From positions 14,464-78,463 of the forward strand of contig NZ_JARKMZ010000005.1 of NCBI RefSeq assembly GCF_029360775.1: a DNA stretch of 64,000 nt, written 5' to 3'. This DNA is from Daejeonella sp. H1SJ63 (GTDB taxonomy: Bacteria > Bacteroidota > Bacteroidia > Sphingobacteriales > Sphingobacteriaceae). Shown in pieces: positions 35,526 through 44,813 of the stretch. The position numbers were made by a program, and so were the translations under genes. The stretch's first letter is position 1, and every line of letters starts with the position of its first letter. The notes below the pieces were generated by a model. That model was not told the DNA's origin, did not search any database, and saw only the letters and a list, made by a program, of their open reading frames with translations.

Positions 35526-35960
35526 TGGCGACAGATAACAGACAATTCAATCTTGCCAAAGAAAAGGGAAAATTTGTCGCATTGCATTTTCTGCTTAAAA
35601 CAGAATGCCCATATTGTATCCGTCATACTCAGGATTATTTTAAAAAAGCCAGCACTCTAAAAAATGTGCTTCAGGTATTTTCAAACCCGATTCAGAGCTG
35701 GAAATCAGATCCTGGTCGGGGAAACCTGCCGCTGAGGATCTGAAAAACTTCCCGATCTACCGTGATCCGGATGCTAAATCAGCCAAACAGTTAGGCATAC
35801 CTGATGGTTATAAATTTCACAACCAAATCGTTCATTATCCGGCAACCATCCTGATTGATCCAAAAGGAAAAGAAGTTTACCGCTATATAGGTAAAACAAT
35901 TCTGATCGTCTGAGCTTTGAACAGCTTGTTTTAAAAGTAAATGAGCTACGTAAAAAATAA
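35526..35960 (+). pseudogene. Redoxin (thioredoxin-fold) gene remnant with two frameshifts
   Basis: Three frames together encode one thioredoxin-fold protein: AKEKGKFVALHFLLKTECPY with the redox motif CPYC, then after a shift near 35680 KPDSELEIRSWSGKPAAEDL and FPIYRDPDAKSAKQLGI, VHYPATILIDPKGKEVYRY, and after a second shift near 35898 NSDRLSFEQLVLKVNELRKK. The start is lost in fusion with the ORF6N remnant. The frameshifts could be sequencing errors, but the missing start argues for real decay. Confidence 0.68.
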
Positions 35961-36058
35961 AACCAAAGAAAAAATTCCAAAATAAAAAATGAGTAGATAT
36001 AATATATGTTTTATCGATCCCGCAATAGCACATTTCTTTATAAAATCTATATACCTGA

Positions 36059-37168
36059 ATGTCTACATTTGTTAGTCAGTCAGATGCTTTGAGACTCCTG
36101 GAAACCAGACAACTCCCAATGAAGACGCAATACTTATTGAGTATTGCTTTTGTTGCATTGGTTTCTGCCCTATGTTATCTTTCAGATAGTTATCTGGGAT
36201 ACAAAACCGTCGCATTAATTCTTCTCATGGTTGTATCTTTTATAGCTATGCTATTTGAAATTCTTCCTGTTTTACTTGCTGCATTATTGAGTGCGCTCAT
36301 CTGGAATTTCTTCTTCATCCCTCCCATATTTACCCTTCACATCGATAATACGGAAGATATTTTAATGTTCTTGTTATACTTTCTGATTGCTCTGGTTCAT
36401 GCTGTACTAACATTCAAGCTCCGGGAAGCAGAGGTAAAAGCCAGAGACAAGGAAGAAAAGGAAAAAACTATCAAGCTCTATAATACCTTACTTAACTCAC
36501 TTTCACACGAATTGAGAACACCTATTTCAACAATTATAGGTGCCATAGACACTTTAACTGAACATAAAGACAAACTATCAGCAACCAATCAAACAGAATT
36601 ATTGAATGAAATTGATAAAGCAAGTATTCGCTTAAACAGGCAGGTTGAAAATCTCTTAAGTATGAGCAGGCTCGAAAGCGGGATACTTAAACCCAAAAAT
36701 GACTGGTGCGATATCAATGAACTCATCTGCTCACATATTGATAAACTACCTGATTCTACTGGTCACAAGATCGAATTCAGGGAGGAGGAGGGATTGCCGC
36801 TCTTTAAATTAGATGCTGGTTTATTAGATCAGATATTGCACAACATCATTCATAATGCTTTACAATATACCCCCGAACATTCCATAATTACCGTTTCTGC
36901 ACATCACATGGAAGGCATCTGTATCATCCGTATCAGCGATAATGGAAATGGATTCCCCGATGGTGAAATAGATCTGGTATTTGAAAAATTTTACCGTTTG
37001 AGGAATACTAAAACGGGCGGCAGCGGACTAGGCTTATCCATCGTCAGAGGATTTACTGAAGCTATGAACGGGAAAGTAACCCTTGAGAACGATCCAAAAG
37101 GGGGAGCCCTGTTCACTATAGAAATTATGGCAGAAACTTCATTTATAGGTAATTTGAAGCATGAATAA
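36059..37168 (+). CDS. KdpD-like sensor histidine kinase (short form)
   Basis: A 369-residue membrane kinase. Four helices (about 24-40, 48-65, 68-85, 100-118) match the DUF4118 membrane part of KdpD, including LLAALLSALIWNFFFIPP. The dimerisation box LLNSLSHELRTP has the phosphoaccepting His 150; the N box is IIHNALQYTP and the G boxes are DNGNGF and GGSGLGLSI. The cytoplasmic N-terminal KdpD and universal-stress domains of the long form are absent. It overlaps the regulator gene by eight bases. A start at the second Met (36119) is also possible. Likely senses potassium or envelope state. Confidence 0.88.
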   Translation: MSTFVSQSDALRLLETRQLPMKTQYLLSIAFVALVSALCYLSDSYLGYKTVALILLMVVSFIAMLFEILPVLLAALLSALIWNFFFIPPIFTLHIDNTEDILMFLLYFLIALVHAVLTFKLREAEVKARDKEEKEKTIKLYNTLLNSLSHELRTPISTIIGAIDTLTEHKDKLSATNQTELLNEIDKASIRLNRQVENLLSMSRLESGILKPKNDWCDINELICSHIDKLPDSTGHKIEFREEEGLPLFKLDAGLLDQILHNIIHNALQYTPEHSIITVSAHHMEGICIIRISDNGNGFPDGEIDLVFEKFYRLRNTKTGGSGLGLSIVRGFTEAMNGKVTLENDPKGGALFTIEIMAETSFIGNLKHE

Positions 37169-37838
37169 AGCAGAAATACTAATCATAGACGATGAACCGC
37201 AAATCCTGAAGTTGCTTGAAATTACTCTTGAAAGCCATGATTTTAAAGTATGGAAAGCCGAAACAGGAAAAGCAGGAATCATTTTGGCCGCCAATCATCC
37301 GCCTGAATTAATTTTATTGGATATTGGATTACCGGATAAAAGCGGGCATGAAATACTAAAAGAGCTAAGAATCTGGTATAACAAGGCAATCATCATTCTT
37401 TCCGTTCAGAATAATGAAAACGATATTGTTTCAGCACTGGATAACGGAGCAACCGACTACCTGTGCAAACCTTTCCGCACTGCAGAATTACTGGCAAGGA
37501 TACGTTCGGCTATTCGTCTGTATCAAACTAAAAACAATAGCAGCATTATTGAATCCGGCGATCTCCGGATTGATCTTGCAGCAAGAACAGTCAGTAAAAA
37601 TAATGAACTGCTCAAACTTACTTCGACAGAATTTAATCTGATGGCTATTTTTGCTAAAAATCAGGGTCGTGTTTTAACACACCAATTCATTTTAAAAGAG
37701 ATCTGGGGTGTTGGTTTTCAAACCGAGACCCAATACCTGAGAGTTTTTGTCGGGACTCTTCGAAAAAAAATTGAGGAAGTCCCAAACCAGGCCAAAAGAA
37801 TTATAACTGAAAACGGTGTTGGCTATCGCTTTTCATAA
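37161..37838 (+). CDS. KdpE-like response regulator
   Basis: OmpR/PhoB-type regulator of 225 residues. The receiver domain has the acidic pair in IDDEPQ (Asp 10, Asp 11), the phosphorylation site Asp 54 in LLDIGLPD and Lys 103 in YLCKPF. The C-terminal winged helix ends with TQYLRVFVGTLRKKIE and ENGVGYRF. It overlaps the kinase gene and precedes kup by 102 bases, so kup is the most likely target; no kdpFABC genes are in the window. Confidence 0.9.
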   Translation: MNKAEILIIDDEPQILKLLEITLESHDFKVWKAETGKAGIILAANHPPELILLDIGLPDKSGHEILKELRIWYNKAIIILSVQNNENDIVSALDNGATDYLCKPFRTAELLARIRSAIRLYQTKNNSSIIESGDLRIDLAARTVSKNNELLKLTSTEFNLMAIFAKNQGRVLTHQFILKEIWGVGFQTETQYLRVFVGTLRKKIEEVPNQAKRIITENGVGYRFS

Positions 37839-37940
37839 AAACAACTTTCCAGTCTTTATCTTTCCTTTATACAGGCAAGCTGATCTTTTATAATTTACCG
37901 ATGATCTAAGAGCCAACTTTGCATAGTCAAAATAAGGCGT

Positions 37941-39917
37941 ATGGAAAAGTTGAACAATGATATAAACAGTAAAGTAACTGCCGCCTCTCTCTTGGTCGCA
38001 TTGGGTATTATTTATGGAGACATCGGAACAAGTCCATTATATGCCTTGAGGGCAGTTATTGGTGAAAGACCTATCGAACCCATCTTAGTTTATGGAGGAG
38101 TTTCCTGTATCTTCTGGACTCTGGTGCTTCAAACCAGTATTAAATATATCTGGCTAACCTTAAAAGCAGATAATGAAGGAGAAGGTGGCATTTTTTCGTT
38201 ATATGCCCTGGTAAGACGATATGGAAAAAAATTAGTTATCCCAACTATTTTAGGCGCCACTACTTTGCTCGCAGATGGCATTATTACTCCGCCAATATCC
38301 GTTGCTTCGGCCATCGAAGGTCTTGGAATGGTTAAGGGATTAGAAAACCTTATTGTACCGGGAAACGGTTTAAGTATCGGAATAGTGGTTTGTATTCTTT
38401 CTATTCTGTTTTTCTTTCAACGATTTGGCACCCAAATAATTGGTAAATTCTTTGGACCGATCATGACTGTCTGGTTCACTATGCTGTTAGTTGTTGGTAT
38501 AAGCCAAATTATACATTTCCCGGATGTTCTAAAAGCATTAAGCCCGTACTATGCTTATGAATTACTTGTAATATATCCCCATGGGTTCTGGTTATTGGGT
38601 GCAGTTTTTTTATGCACAACCGGAGCTGAAGCATTATACTCAGACCTGGGACATTGCGGCATCAAAAACATCAGGATTACCTGGATTTTTGTTAAAACAA
38701 GTCTGGTAGCTTGTTACCTTGGTCAGGCAGCCTGGATGATGCATCAGGAGCAATTTACATTGAATGGCAGAAATCCATTTTATGAAACTATACCTGATTG
38801 GTTTTTACTGCCCAGCATTGGTATTGCTACAGCAGCTACTATTATTGCTTCTCAGGCCTTAATCAGCGGAAGTTTTACATTGATTAGTGAAGCAATAAAC
38901 CTGAATTTTTGGCCAAGAGTAACGGTAAAGCAACCTACTGAAACCAAAGGCCAGATTTATATTCCAAGTGTCAACTCAATTCTTTGGTTTGGTTGTGTTC
39001 TAATGATTCTATACTTCAAAGAATCGGGACATATGGAAGCAGCCTATGGCTTTTCAATCACCATTACAATGATGATGACTACCCTGCTATTAAGCTATTT
39101 TCTTTTTTACAAACTCAAATGGAACCGGTTTTTAGTATTTGGATTATTGCTCTTATTTGCAACAGTTGAAACATCCTTTTTTATAGCCAATGTGGCTAAA
39201 ATTAAAGAGCGCTGGATGTTCCTGTTCTTCGAATTATTTATTTTCTCAGTGATGTATGTGTGGTACTACGCCAGAAAAATAAATAACCGATTTACAAAAT
39301 TTACTGACCTCGGAAAGCACGCACCTCTAATTAAAGAATTGGGAGAAGATAATGCCATACCTAAATTTTCAACTCATTTGATTTATCTGACTAAAGCAAA
39401 TAACAGGCATGAAATCGAAGAGAAAATTATCAGATCCATTTTTGCAAAGAAACCTAAACGTGCAGATGTCTATTGGTTTCTTCATATCAACCGGACTGAG
39501 CATCCCTATACACTTTCTTATGATGTTTCAGAACTTATTGACGATAAACTCATCAGAATTAATATCAACGTGGGCTTCCGGATTCAGCCAAGAACAGAAC
39601 TATACTTCAAAAAAGTGGTTCAGGATTTGGTTGCAAGTAAAGAATTGAAATTACATATCCGACCGGATGGTTCAAGCAAATACAATAATGAACCCGATTT
39701 CAAATTCGTGGTCATAGAAAAATTCCTTTCGGTAGAAAACGAATTCGCATTGAAAGAAGGTTTACTTCTTAACTCCTATTTCTTCCTAAAACGTATGGGG
39801 CAAAGTGATGAAAAAGCATTTGGCTTAGACAAAAGCGATGTAGCGATAGAGCAAGTACCACTGATTTATCAACCCAGTAACAATATCCCAATCAAAAGAA
39901 ATAGCGACGTTTCCTAA
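37941..39917 (+). CDS. kup: Kup-type potassium uptake transporter
   Basis: Proton-coupled low-affinity potassium symporter of the HAK/KUP/KT family, 658 residues. It has the family signature ALGIIYGDIGTSPLYALRAV in the first helix, EGEGGIFSLYALVRR, and TLLADGIITPPISVASA. About 12 membrane helices lie in the first 460 residues and a cytoplasmic domain of about 190 residues follows. It comes after the KdpDE-like pair and before an outer-membrane barrel, forming an apparent potassium module. Confidence 0.95.
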   Translation: MEKLNNDINSKVTAASLLVALGIIYGDIGTSPLYALRAVIGERPIEPILVYGGVSCIFWTLVLQTSIKYIWLTLKADNEGEGGIFSLYALVRRYGKKLVIPTILGATTLLADGIITPPISVASAIEGLGMVKGLENLIVPGNGLSIGIVVCILSILFFFQRFGTQIIGKFFGPIMTVWFTMLLVVGISQIIHFPDVLKALSPYYAYELLVIYPHGFWLLGAVFLCTTGAEALYSDLGHCGIKNIRITWIFVKTSLVACYLGQAAWMMHQEQFTLNGRNPFYETIPDWFLLPSIGIATAATIIASQALISGSFTLISEAINLNFWPRVTVKQPTETKGQIYIPSVNSILWFGCVLMILYFKESGHMEAAYGFSITITMMMTTLLLSYFLFYKLKWNRFLVFGLLLLFATVETSFFIANVAKIKERWMFLFFELFIFSVMYVWYYARKINNRFTKFTDLGKHAPLIKELGEDNAIPKFSTHLIYLTKANNRHEIEEKIIRSIFAKKPKRADVYWFLHINRTEHPYTLSYDVSELIDDKLIRININVGFRIQPRTELYFKKVVQDLVASKELKLHIRPDGSSKYNNEPDFKFVVIEKFLSVENEFALKEGLLLNSYFFLKRMGQSDEKAFGLDKSDVAIEQVPLIYQPSNNIPIKRNSDVS

Positions 39918-40010
39918 GGTTCGGATTAGTTAATCAGGAATTTTTTTAAATTAAATGAGTCTGAATAAATTTGAGTAAAAGGTCAGGCCAGAAAAAATCA
40001 AAACAACCAA

Positions 40011-41069
40011 TTGAAAAGAATATTATTGACCGTTTTAGTCTTTCGGACTGTAAGTTTATTTGCCCAGGATGACTCGCTAAAAAATCTGACGTTTAGTGCT
40101 TATGCTGAACTATACTACAGCTATGACTTTGCGAAACCCGCAAACCATGAAAAACCGGATTTTATATATAACCACAAAAGACATAATGAGATAAATGCAA
40201 ACCTTATTTTGCTTAAAACAAATTATTCGGGCGCAAATGTACGGGCAAATTTGGGTTTAATGGCCGGGAATTATTCCAGATACAACCTAAGTTCGGAGCC
40301 GGAATGGGCCAGACACCTGTATGAAGCTAATATTGGAATTAAATTATCAAGGGGGCAAAACTTGTGGTTAGACGCAGGTATTCTACCTTCCCATATTGGA
40401 TTTGAGAGTGCGATAAGCGCCGACTGCTGGAACTTAACAAGAAGTATTCTAGCCGAAAATTCTCCTTACTACGAAACAGGGATCAAACTAGGCTATTCCA
40501 CAAAAAAAGGAAATCTCAATCTGACATTTTTGGTTTTAAACGGATGGCAAAGAATTAAAAAACTGAATTTAGTTCAAAAGCCATCCTTGGGGATCCAGAT
40601 AAACTATAAGCCTTCTGAAAAATTGCTCCTGAACTACAGCAATTTCACGGGGACAGACATTCAGAATAATTTCAATGCATTACGAACTTTCCATAATCTG
40701 TATATGCAATTTGAGGTGAGTAAAAAAGTCGGGATGATAGCCGGTTTTGATATTGGAAGAGATAAATACAACAGTACCGATTATGGAATATGGTATTCAC
40801 CGGCATTAATTATGAGATATTCGGCCAACGAGCGGGTTAAACTGGCCATCCGGGGAGAATATTACAACGATAAGAACCGGATCATTATCGCAACAAATAA
40901 CCTTTATGGTTTAAGAGTATCAGGCCTTTCGGGTAATTTCGACTATCAAATAAACAAAAAGCTTCAGTTCAGGATCGAAGGCAAGGTCTACCATGCAGGG
41001 GAAAGGGATTTTAGTAACAATTCAGCTGAAAACTATTCTCTTACTACGAATATGACCATTAAACTCTGA
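40011..41069 (+). CDS. Outer-membrane beta-barrel protein, OmpL-like porin-2 type (copy 1)
   Basis: A 352-residue barrel starting at a TTG, with a signal peptide ending near LFAQDD. Alternating hydrophobic strands and aromatic girdles run to the end (YSLTTNMTIKL). ISADCWNLTRSILAENSPYY is a distinctive block shared with the copy at 43098. Related barrels (BBP2 family) are often encoded between kdpC and kdpD in Bacteroidota, from memory, and here it follows kup. A role in letting potassium or other small ions across the outer membrane is inferred. Confidence 0.82.
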   Translation: MKRILLTVLVFRTVSLFAQDDSLKNLTFSAYAELYYSYDFAKPANHEKPDFIYNHKRHNEINANLILLKTNYSGANVRANLGLMAGNYSRYNLSSEPEWARHLYEANIGIKLSRGQNLWLDAGILPSHIGFESAISADCWNLTRSILAENSPYYETGIKLGYSTKKGNLNLTFLVLNGWQRIKKLNLVQKPSLGIQINYKPSEKLLLNYSNFTGTDIQNNFNALRTFHNLYMQFEVSKKVGMIAGFDIGRDKYNSTDYGIWYSPALIMRYSANERVKLAIRGEYYNDKNRIIIATNNLYGLRVSGLSGNFDYQINKKLQFRIEGKVYHAGERDFSNNSAENYSLTTNMTIKL

Positions 41070-41206
41070 TACAGAAATGGCTCTTGGCGCTCATTACCAG
41101 CCTTTCTTTATTTTTTAATGACTGTTTACCTATTCAGCTCTGAATTCAGAACAATTATTTACATTTTAATTTATCTTACCTTTATTAAAATCTAAAGCCA
41201 ATTCTT

Positions 41207-42112
41207 ATGTTTTTAATTATCATTGGAATATTTGCCATTATTGCCAGTTTTTTTATGGCCTCTCAGGATGGCCCGGCAGCACGATTCAGTACTATCACCC
41301 GTATTGGAGCGGTCATATTAGTAATCATCGGTGCATCCTTATCGATGTTCAAAGTGGTCGAATCCGGCGAAGTTGGCGTTAAAACACTTTTTGGAAAAGT
41401 TAATAATGATGTTTTGTATAGTGGTTTGAATATTGTAAACCCCATGATGAAAGTGACTACTTTTGATGTAAAAACCCAAAATTATACTATGTCCGGGGTG
41501 AATGATGAAGGCCATAAAGTTGGCGATGATGCTATCAGGGTTCTTTCGGCCGATGGTCTTGAAGTGATCATTGATCTCTCGGTACTATTTAAAGTTAAGC
41601 CCTCTGCTGCACCCGAAATTCTTCGCACCATCGGTACAGATTATCTGGATAAGATCGTTCGACCAATTGCACGTACAGCCATTAGAGATAATGCCGTTTC
41701 TTATGATGCTGTGGCACTTTATTCAAGTAAGCGAGATGAATTCCAGAATAAAATATTTAATACAATCAACAAAAGTTTTACTAAACGCGGACTAGAGCTT
41801 GAGCAGCTGCTGGTCAGAAATATTACTTTACCCGCATCGGTAAAAACGACCATTGAGTCAAAAATCAATGCAGAACAGGACGCCCAGAAAATGACCTTTG
41901 TACTCCAAAAAGAAAGACAGGAAGCAGAACGAAAACGAGTTGAAGCGCAGGGTATCGCAGATTACCAACGCATCTTATCTACCGGATTGAGTGATAAGCA
42001 GCTCCAATATGAAACCATTAAAGCTCAGAAAGAGATTGCACTTTCACCAAACACGAAGGTAATCATCATTGGAAACGGCAAAAATGCTCCGATCATACTG
42101 GGAGGGAATTAA
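41207..42112 (+). CDS. Prohibitin / SPFH domain protein
   Basis: A 301-residue SPFH-family membrane protein. Two N-terminal hydrophobic segments (about 1-18 and 29-48) are followed by the SPFH core (VESGEVGVKTLFGKV, VLSADGLEVIIDLSVLFKV, IVRPIARTAIRDNAV) and a helical coiled coil (AEQDAQKMTFVLQKERQEAE). Such proteins form large ring oligomers at the membrane and scaffold or protect other membrane proteins. It follows the barrel gene by 137 bases. A scaffold role for the transporter is only a guess. Confidence 0.9.
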   Translation: MFLIIIGIFAIIASFFMASQDGPAARFSTITRIGAVILVIIGASLSMFKVVESGEVGVKTLFGKVNNDVLYSGLNIVNPMMKVTTFDVKTQNYTMSGVNDEGHKVGDDAIRVLSADGLEVIIDLSVLFKVKPSAAPEILRTIGTDYLDKIVRPIARTAIRDNAVSYDAVALYSSKRDEFQNKIFNTINKSFTKRGLELEQLLVRNITLPASVKTTIESKINAEQDAQKMTFVLQKERQEAERKRVEAQGIADYQRILSTGLSDKQLQYETIKAQKEIALSPNTKVIIIGNGKNAPIILGGN

Positions 42113-42263
42113 TTTATCAGGATATTTAAGGATGAATTTCAAATTTCCGGATTCTCAATAAACTGATAAGGAAGATCACCATTCATAAAAATTAATCAAT
42201 AAGATACTTCATAAAGTTTATAACAGGAATATCGCTTTAAATTACAATTAAACAATACCGGGC

Positions 42264-43043
42264 ATAGAAAATCCAGATCCTTTTTTTACCTCATTTAAGT
42301 CCTCCACAGCAACGTACAAACTGCCTGATCGCTTCCTACTCATTGATGAAAGTAAGCCTCATCCTCTGTGCCTGCTTGCGGCAAAGCAGTTACAGGAATA
42401 TCTGAAAAATCAATATGAATGGAACCATAACTTTGGTCTGATACCGGGGCAGGAAGGCGCAATAATCGGTAAGATGTTCGGTGTGCTTGCGGTCATGAAT
42501 TCAGAAAATGAAATCGGCTTCCTGGCTGCATTTTCAGGTAAACTGGCAGGAGGGAATCATCATTCAGGATTCGTCCCCCCTGTATTTGACAGTCTGAGTG
42601 AAAATAGTTTTCTGAACATCGGCATGACCGAACTAAGCCACATTAATCAGGAAATCAAAAATATCCAAAAACTAAAAGAAGAAGGGTTTCAGGAAAGGGT
42701 TAACCGGCTAAAAAATTTAAGAAAACATCATTCGGTTTTATTGCAGACCAAACTTTATAACAGCTATGCTTTTTTAAACCAATATGGAGAAGAGAAAAGT
42801 CTGAATGAATTATTTAAAGCCGCATCTTACAAGAATCCGCCTGCGGGAGCCGGCGAATGCGCTGCACCCAAGCTCCTTCAATACGCATTTGAACAAAAAA
42901 TGAAACCGCTGGCTCTTGCTGAGTTCTGGTGGGGACAATCGCCAAAATCTGAGCACTGGAAGCATAAACATTTTTACCCATGCTGCAAAGAAAAATGTGA
43001 ACCCATTCTTACTCATATGCTGCAGGGATTAAAGCAGGAATGA
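42264..43043 (+). pseudogene. RluA-type pseudouridine synthase remnant: N-terminal extension without catalytic domain
   Basis: The frame encodes the extension found before the catalytic domain in Bacteroidota RluA-type enzymes: FTSFKSSTATYKLPDRF, KPHPLCLLAAKQLQEYL, WNHNFGL, IIGKMFGVLAVMNSENEIG, AAFSGKLAGGNHHSGFVPPV, GAGECAAPKLLQYAF and AEFWWGQSPKSEHWKHKHFY. It stops soon after CEPILTHMLQGLKQE, where the pseudouridine synthase domain should begin. The expected start position has ATA (42264) rather than ATG; the first ATG (42474) would lose 70 conserved residues. Both ends are therefore damaged. Confidence 0.7.
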
Positions 43044-43097
43044 TGAAAAAACAGTACTTTTAGTGTGTTCTATGAGTCTCAACAGAAATTCCGGCAG

Positions 43098-44159
43098 ATG
43101 AATAAAATTTTAGTGTTTCTCTTCTTCACTATGCACACCGGAATACTTTTCGGACAAAAAGATTCACTGAAAAATTTATCAGTCAGCGCTTACGGAGAAT
43201 TTTACTACAGCCGCGATTTCTCAGATTCAAAGAGTACAGAAAAACCAAATTTCATATACAATCATAAAAAGCTTAATCAGCTTAGCGCAAATCTGCTCCT
43301 TGTAAGAGCTAAATATGATAATAAAACCTTAAGGGCCAATCTCGGATTAATGGCAGGTGATTATGCCAAATATAACCTCAGCTCTGAACCTGAACTAAGC
43401 AGGTATTTATATGATGCAAATATTGGTATTCGCTTATCAGACAAAAATAATATTTGGCTCGATGCCGGAATTTTTCCGTCCCATATCGGATTTGAAAGTG
43501 CAATCAGTGCCGATTGCTGGACATTAACCAGAAGTATTCTGGCTGAAAATTCACCTTATTATGAAAGCGGAATTAAAATGTCTTACACCTCAGATTCAGA
43601 GAAACTGAACCTTGCATTTTTGATCTTAAACGGCTGGCAAAAAATCAGAAGACCCGATCTGATTCAAAATCCATCTTTTGGATTGCAGCTTAATTACAGA
43701 ATATCAAACAAATTATTATTTAACTACAGCAATTTTACCGGAAGAGAAAGGCTTAATGATATCAAGTCCATTCGGAGCTTTCACAATTTATATCTGCAGT
43801 ATGACCTCGGAACTAAAGCAGGTCTGATTGCGGGTTTCGACTTTGGAACTGATAAATTCAATCCCGATGAGCATGGAATCTGGTTATCGCCGGTACTCAT
43901 CGTAAGATATGAGATAGTTAAGAATCTAAGTATGGCAGCCCGTGCAGAACTGTATCAGGATAAAAAACAAATTATCATCCCAACGAATACAGCTGGCGGA
44001 TTTAATGTATCCGGATTTTCCGGTAATATCAATTATCAGATTAATGAAAAAATACAATTTAGAGTTGAAGGTAAATTGTACAGCTCTCCTGACAGGATTT
44101 TTGACAATAATTTAAACAGGAACTATAATATGACCACAAGCCTTAGTTTTAAAATATAA
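43098..44159 (+). CDS. Outer-membrane beta-barrel protein, OmpL-like porin-2 type (copy 2)
   Basis: Paralogue of the barrel at 40011: same length (353 residues from the ATG at 43098), the same block ISADCWTLTRSILAENSPYY, and near-identical openings (DSLKNLSVSAYGEFYYSRDF against DSLKNLTFSAYAELYYSYDF). A signal peptide ends near LFGQKD. Sequence similarity is spread along the whole length, so this is an older duplication rather than a copy error. An upstream ATG at 43065 would place 11 residues before the signal peptide and is less likely. Substrate is unknown; ion or nutrient passage is inferred. Confidence 0.82.
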   Translation: MNKILVFLFFTMHTGILFGQKDSLKNLSVSAYGEFYYSRDFSDSKSTEKPNFIYNHKKLNQLSANLLLVRAKYDNKTLRANLGLMAGDYAKYNLSSEPELSRYLYDANIGIRLSDKNNIWLDAGIFPSHIGFESAISADCWTLTRSILAENSPYYESGIKMSYTSDSEKLNLAFLILNGWQKIRRPDLIQNPSFGLQLNYRISNKLLFNYSNFTGRERLNDIKSIRSFHNLYLQYDLGTKAGLIAGFDFGTDKFNPDEHGIWLSPVLIVRYEIVKNLSMAARAELYQDKKQIIIPTNTAGGFNVSGFSGNINYQINEKIQFRVEGKLYSSPDRIFDNNLNRNYNMTTSLSFKI

Positions 44160-44194
44160 CCGGAACAGTTATAAATGATTATTAATTTGCTCTG

Positions 44195-44812
44195 ATGAAA
44201 AGGAATTTAAGTCTGATTTTGGCAATAATTACATGGTTTGCAATAATTACGGAGTATATTCTTTTCATGGAGATTCGTATTGTTTCTGCACTTGAACTAA
44301 GTATTCGATTTTTAAGCTATTTTACCATTCAAACACATCTTATGGTAGCAATCCTGCTAAGCTACCGTGTGCTGAAACCTAAAGAACCCTCAAATAATCT
44401 ATTAAACAAAGCCGGAACATTAACTGCTCTCACGGTTTATATTACGGTTGTTGGAGCTGTTTACCAGATTATGCTACGGCCCGTCTGGGACCCTCAGGGC
44501 ATGTTCAGAATTGCTGACGAATTACTTCACTCTATCATCCCGCTTGCATTTATTGCTTACTGGTACCGATTTGAAGATCACACAAAAGTTCAATGGAGGC
44601 AATTTTCATACTGGCTCATCTTTCCCTTTATCTATTTGATTTATACGCTCATTCATGGTTATCTATCGGGATACTACCCTTATCCATTTGTCAATGTTAG
44701 TGAAATCGGGCTGCAAAAGGTATTACTGAATTCACTGGCATTGCTTTTTATATTCACATTCTTGTCGCTGGCTTATATCTTTATCGGAAAACGAAGTATA
44801 AAAGAAAACTGA
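44195..44812 (+). CDS. Pr6Pr family membrane protein
   Basis: A 205-residue protein with six hydrophobic helices and few charges, matching the FAR-17a/AIG1-like Pr6Pr family: LSIRFLSYFTIQTHLMVAIL, VTVVGAVYQIMLRPVWDPQG-like third segment, DELLHSIIPLAFIAYWYRF and FPFIYLIYTLIHGYLSGYYP. Located in the inner membrane. Bacterial members have no established function; eukaryotic relatives include hydrolases of fatty acid esters of hydroxy fatty acids. One base separates it from the Crp/Fnr gene, so the two are probably cotranscribed. Confidence 0.85.
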   Translation: MKRNLSLILAIITWFAIITEYILFMEIRIVSALELSIRFLSYFTIQTHLMVAILLSYRVLKPKEPSNNLLNKAGTLTALTVYITVVGAVYQIMLRPVWDPQGMFRIADELLHSIIPLAFIAYWYRFEDHTKVQWRQFSYWLIFPFIYLIYTLIHGYLSGYYPYPFVNVSEIGLQKVLLNSLALLFIFTFLSLAYIFIGKRSIKEN

Positions 44813-44813
44813 T

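Noticed and set aside
37839-37940. c-di-AMP riboswitch before kup
   Set aside because: The gap is only about 100 bases and shows no extended paired structure, too short for that class.
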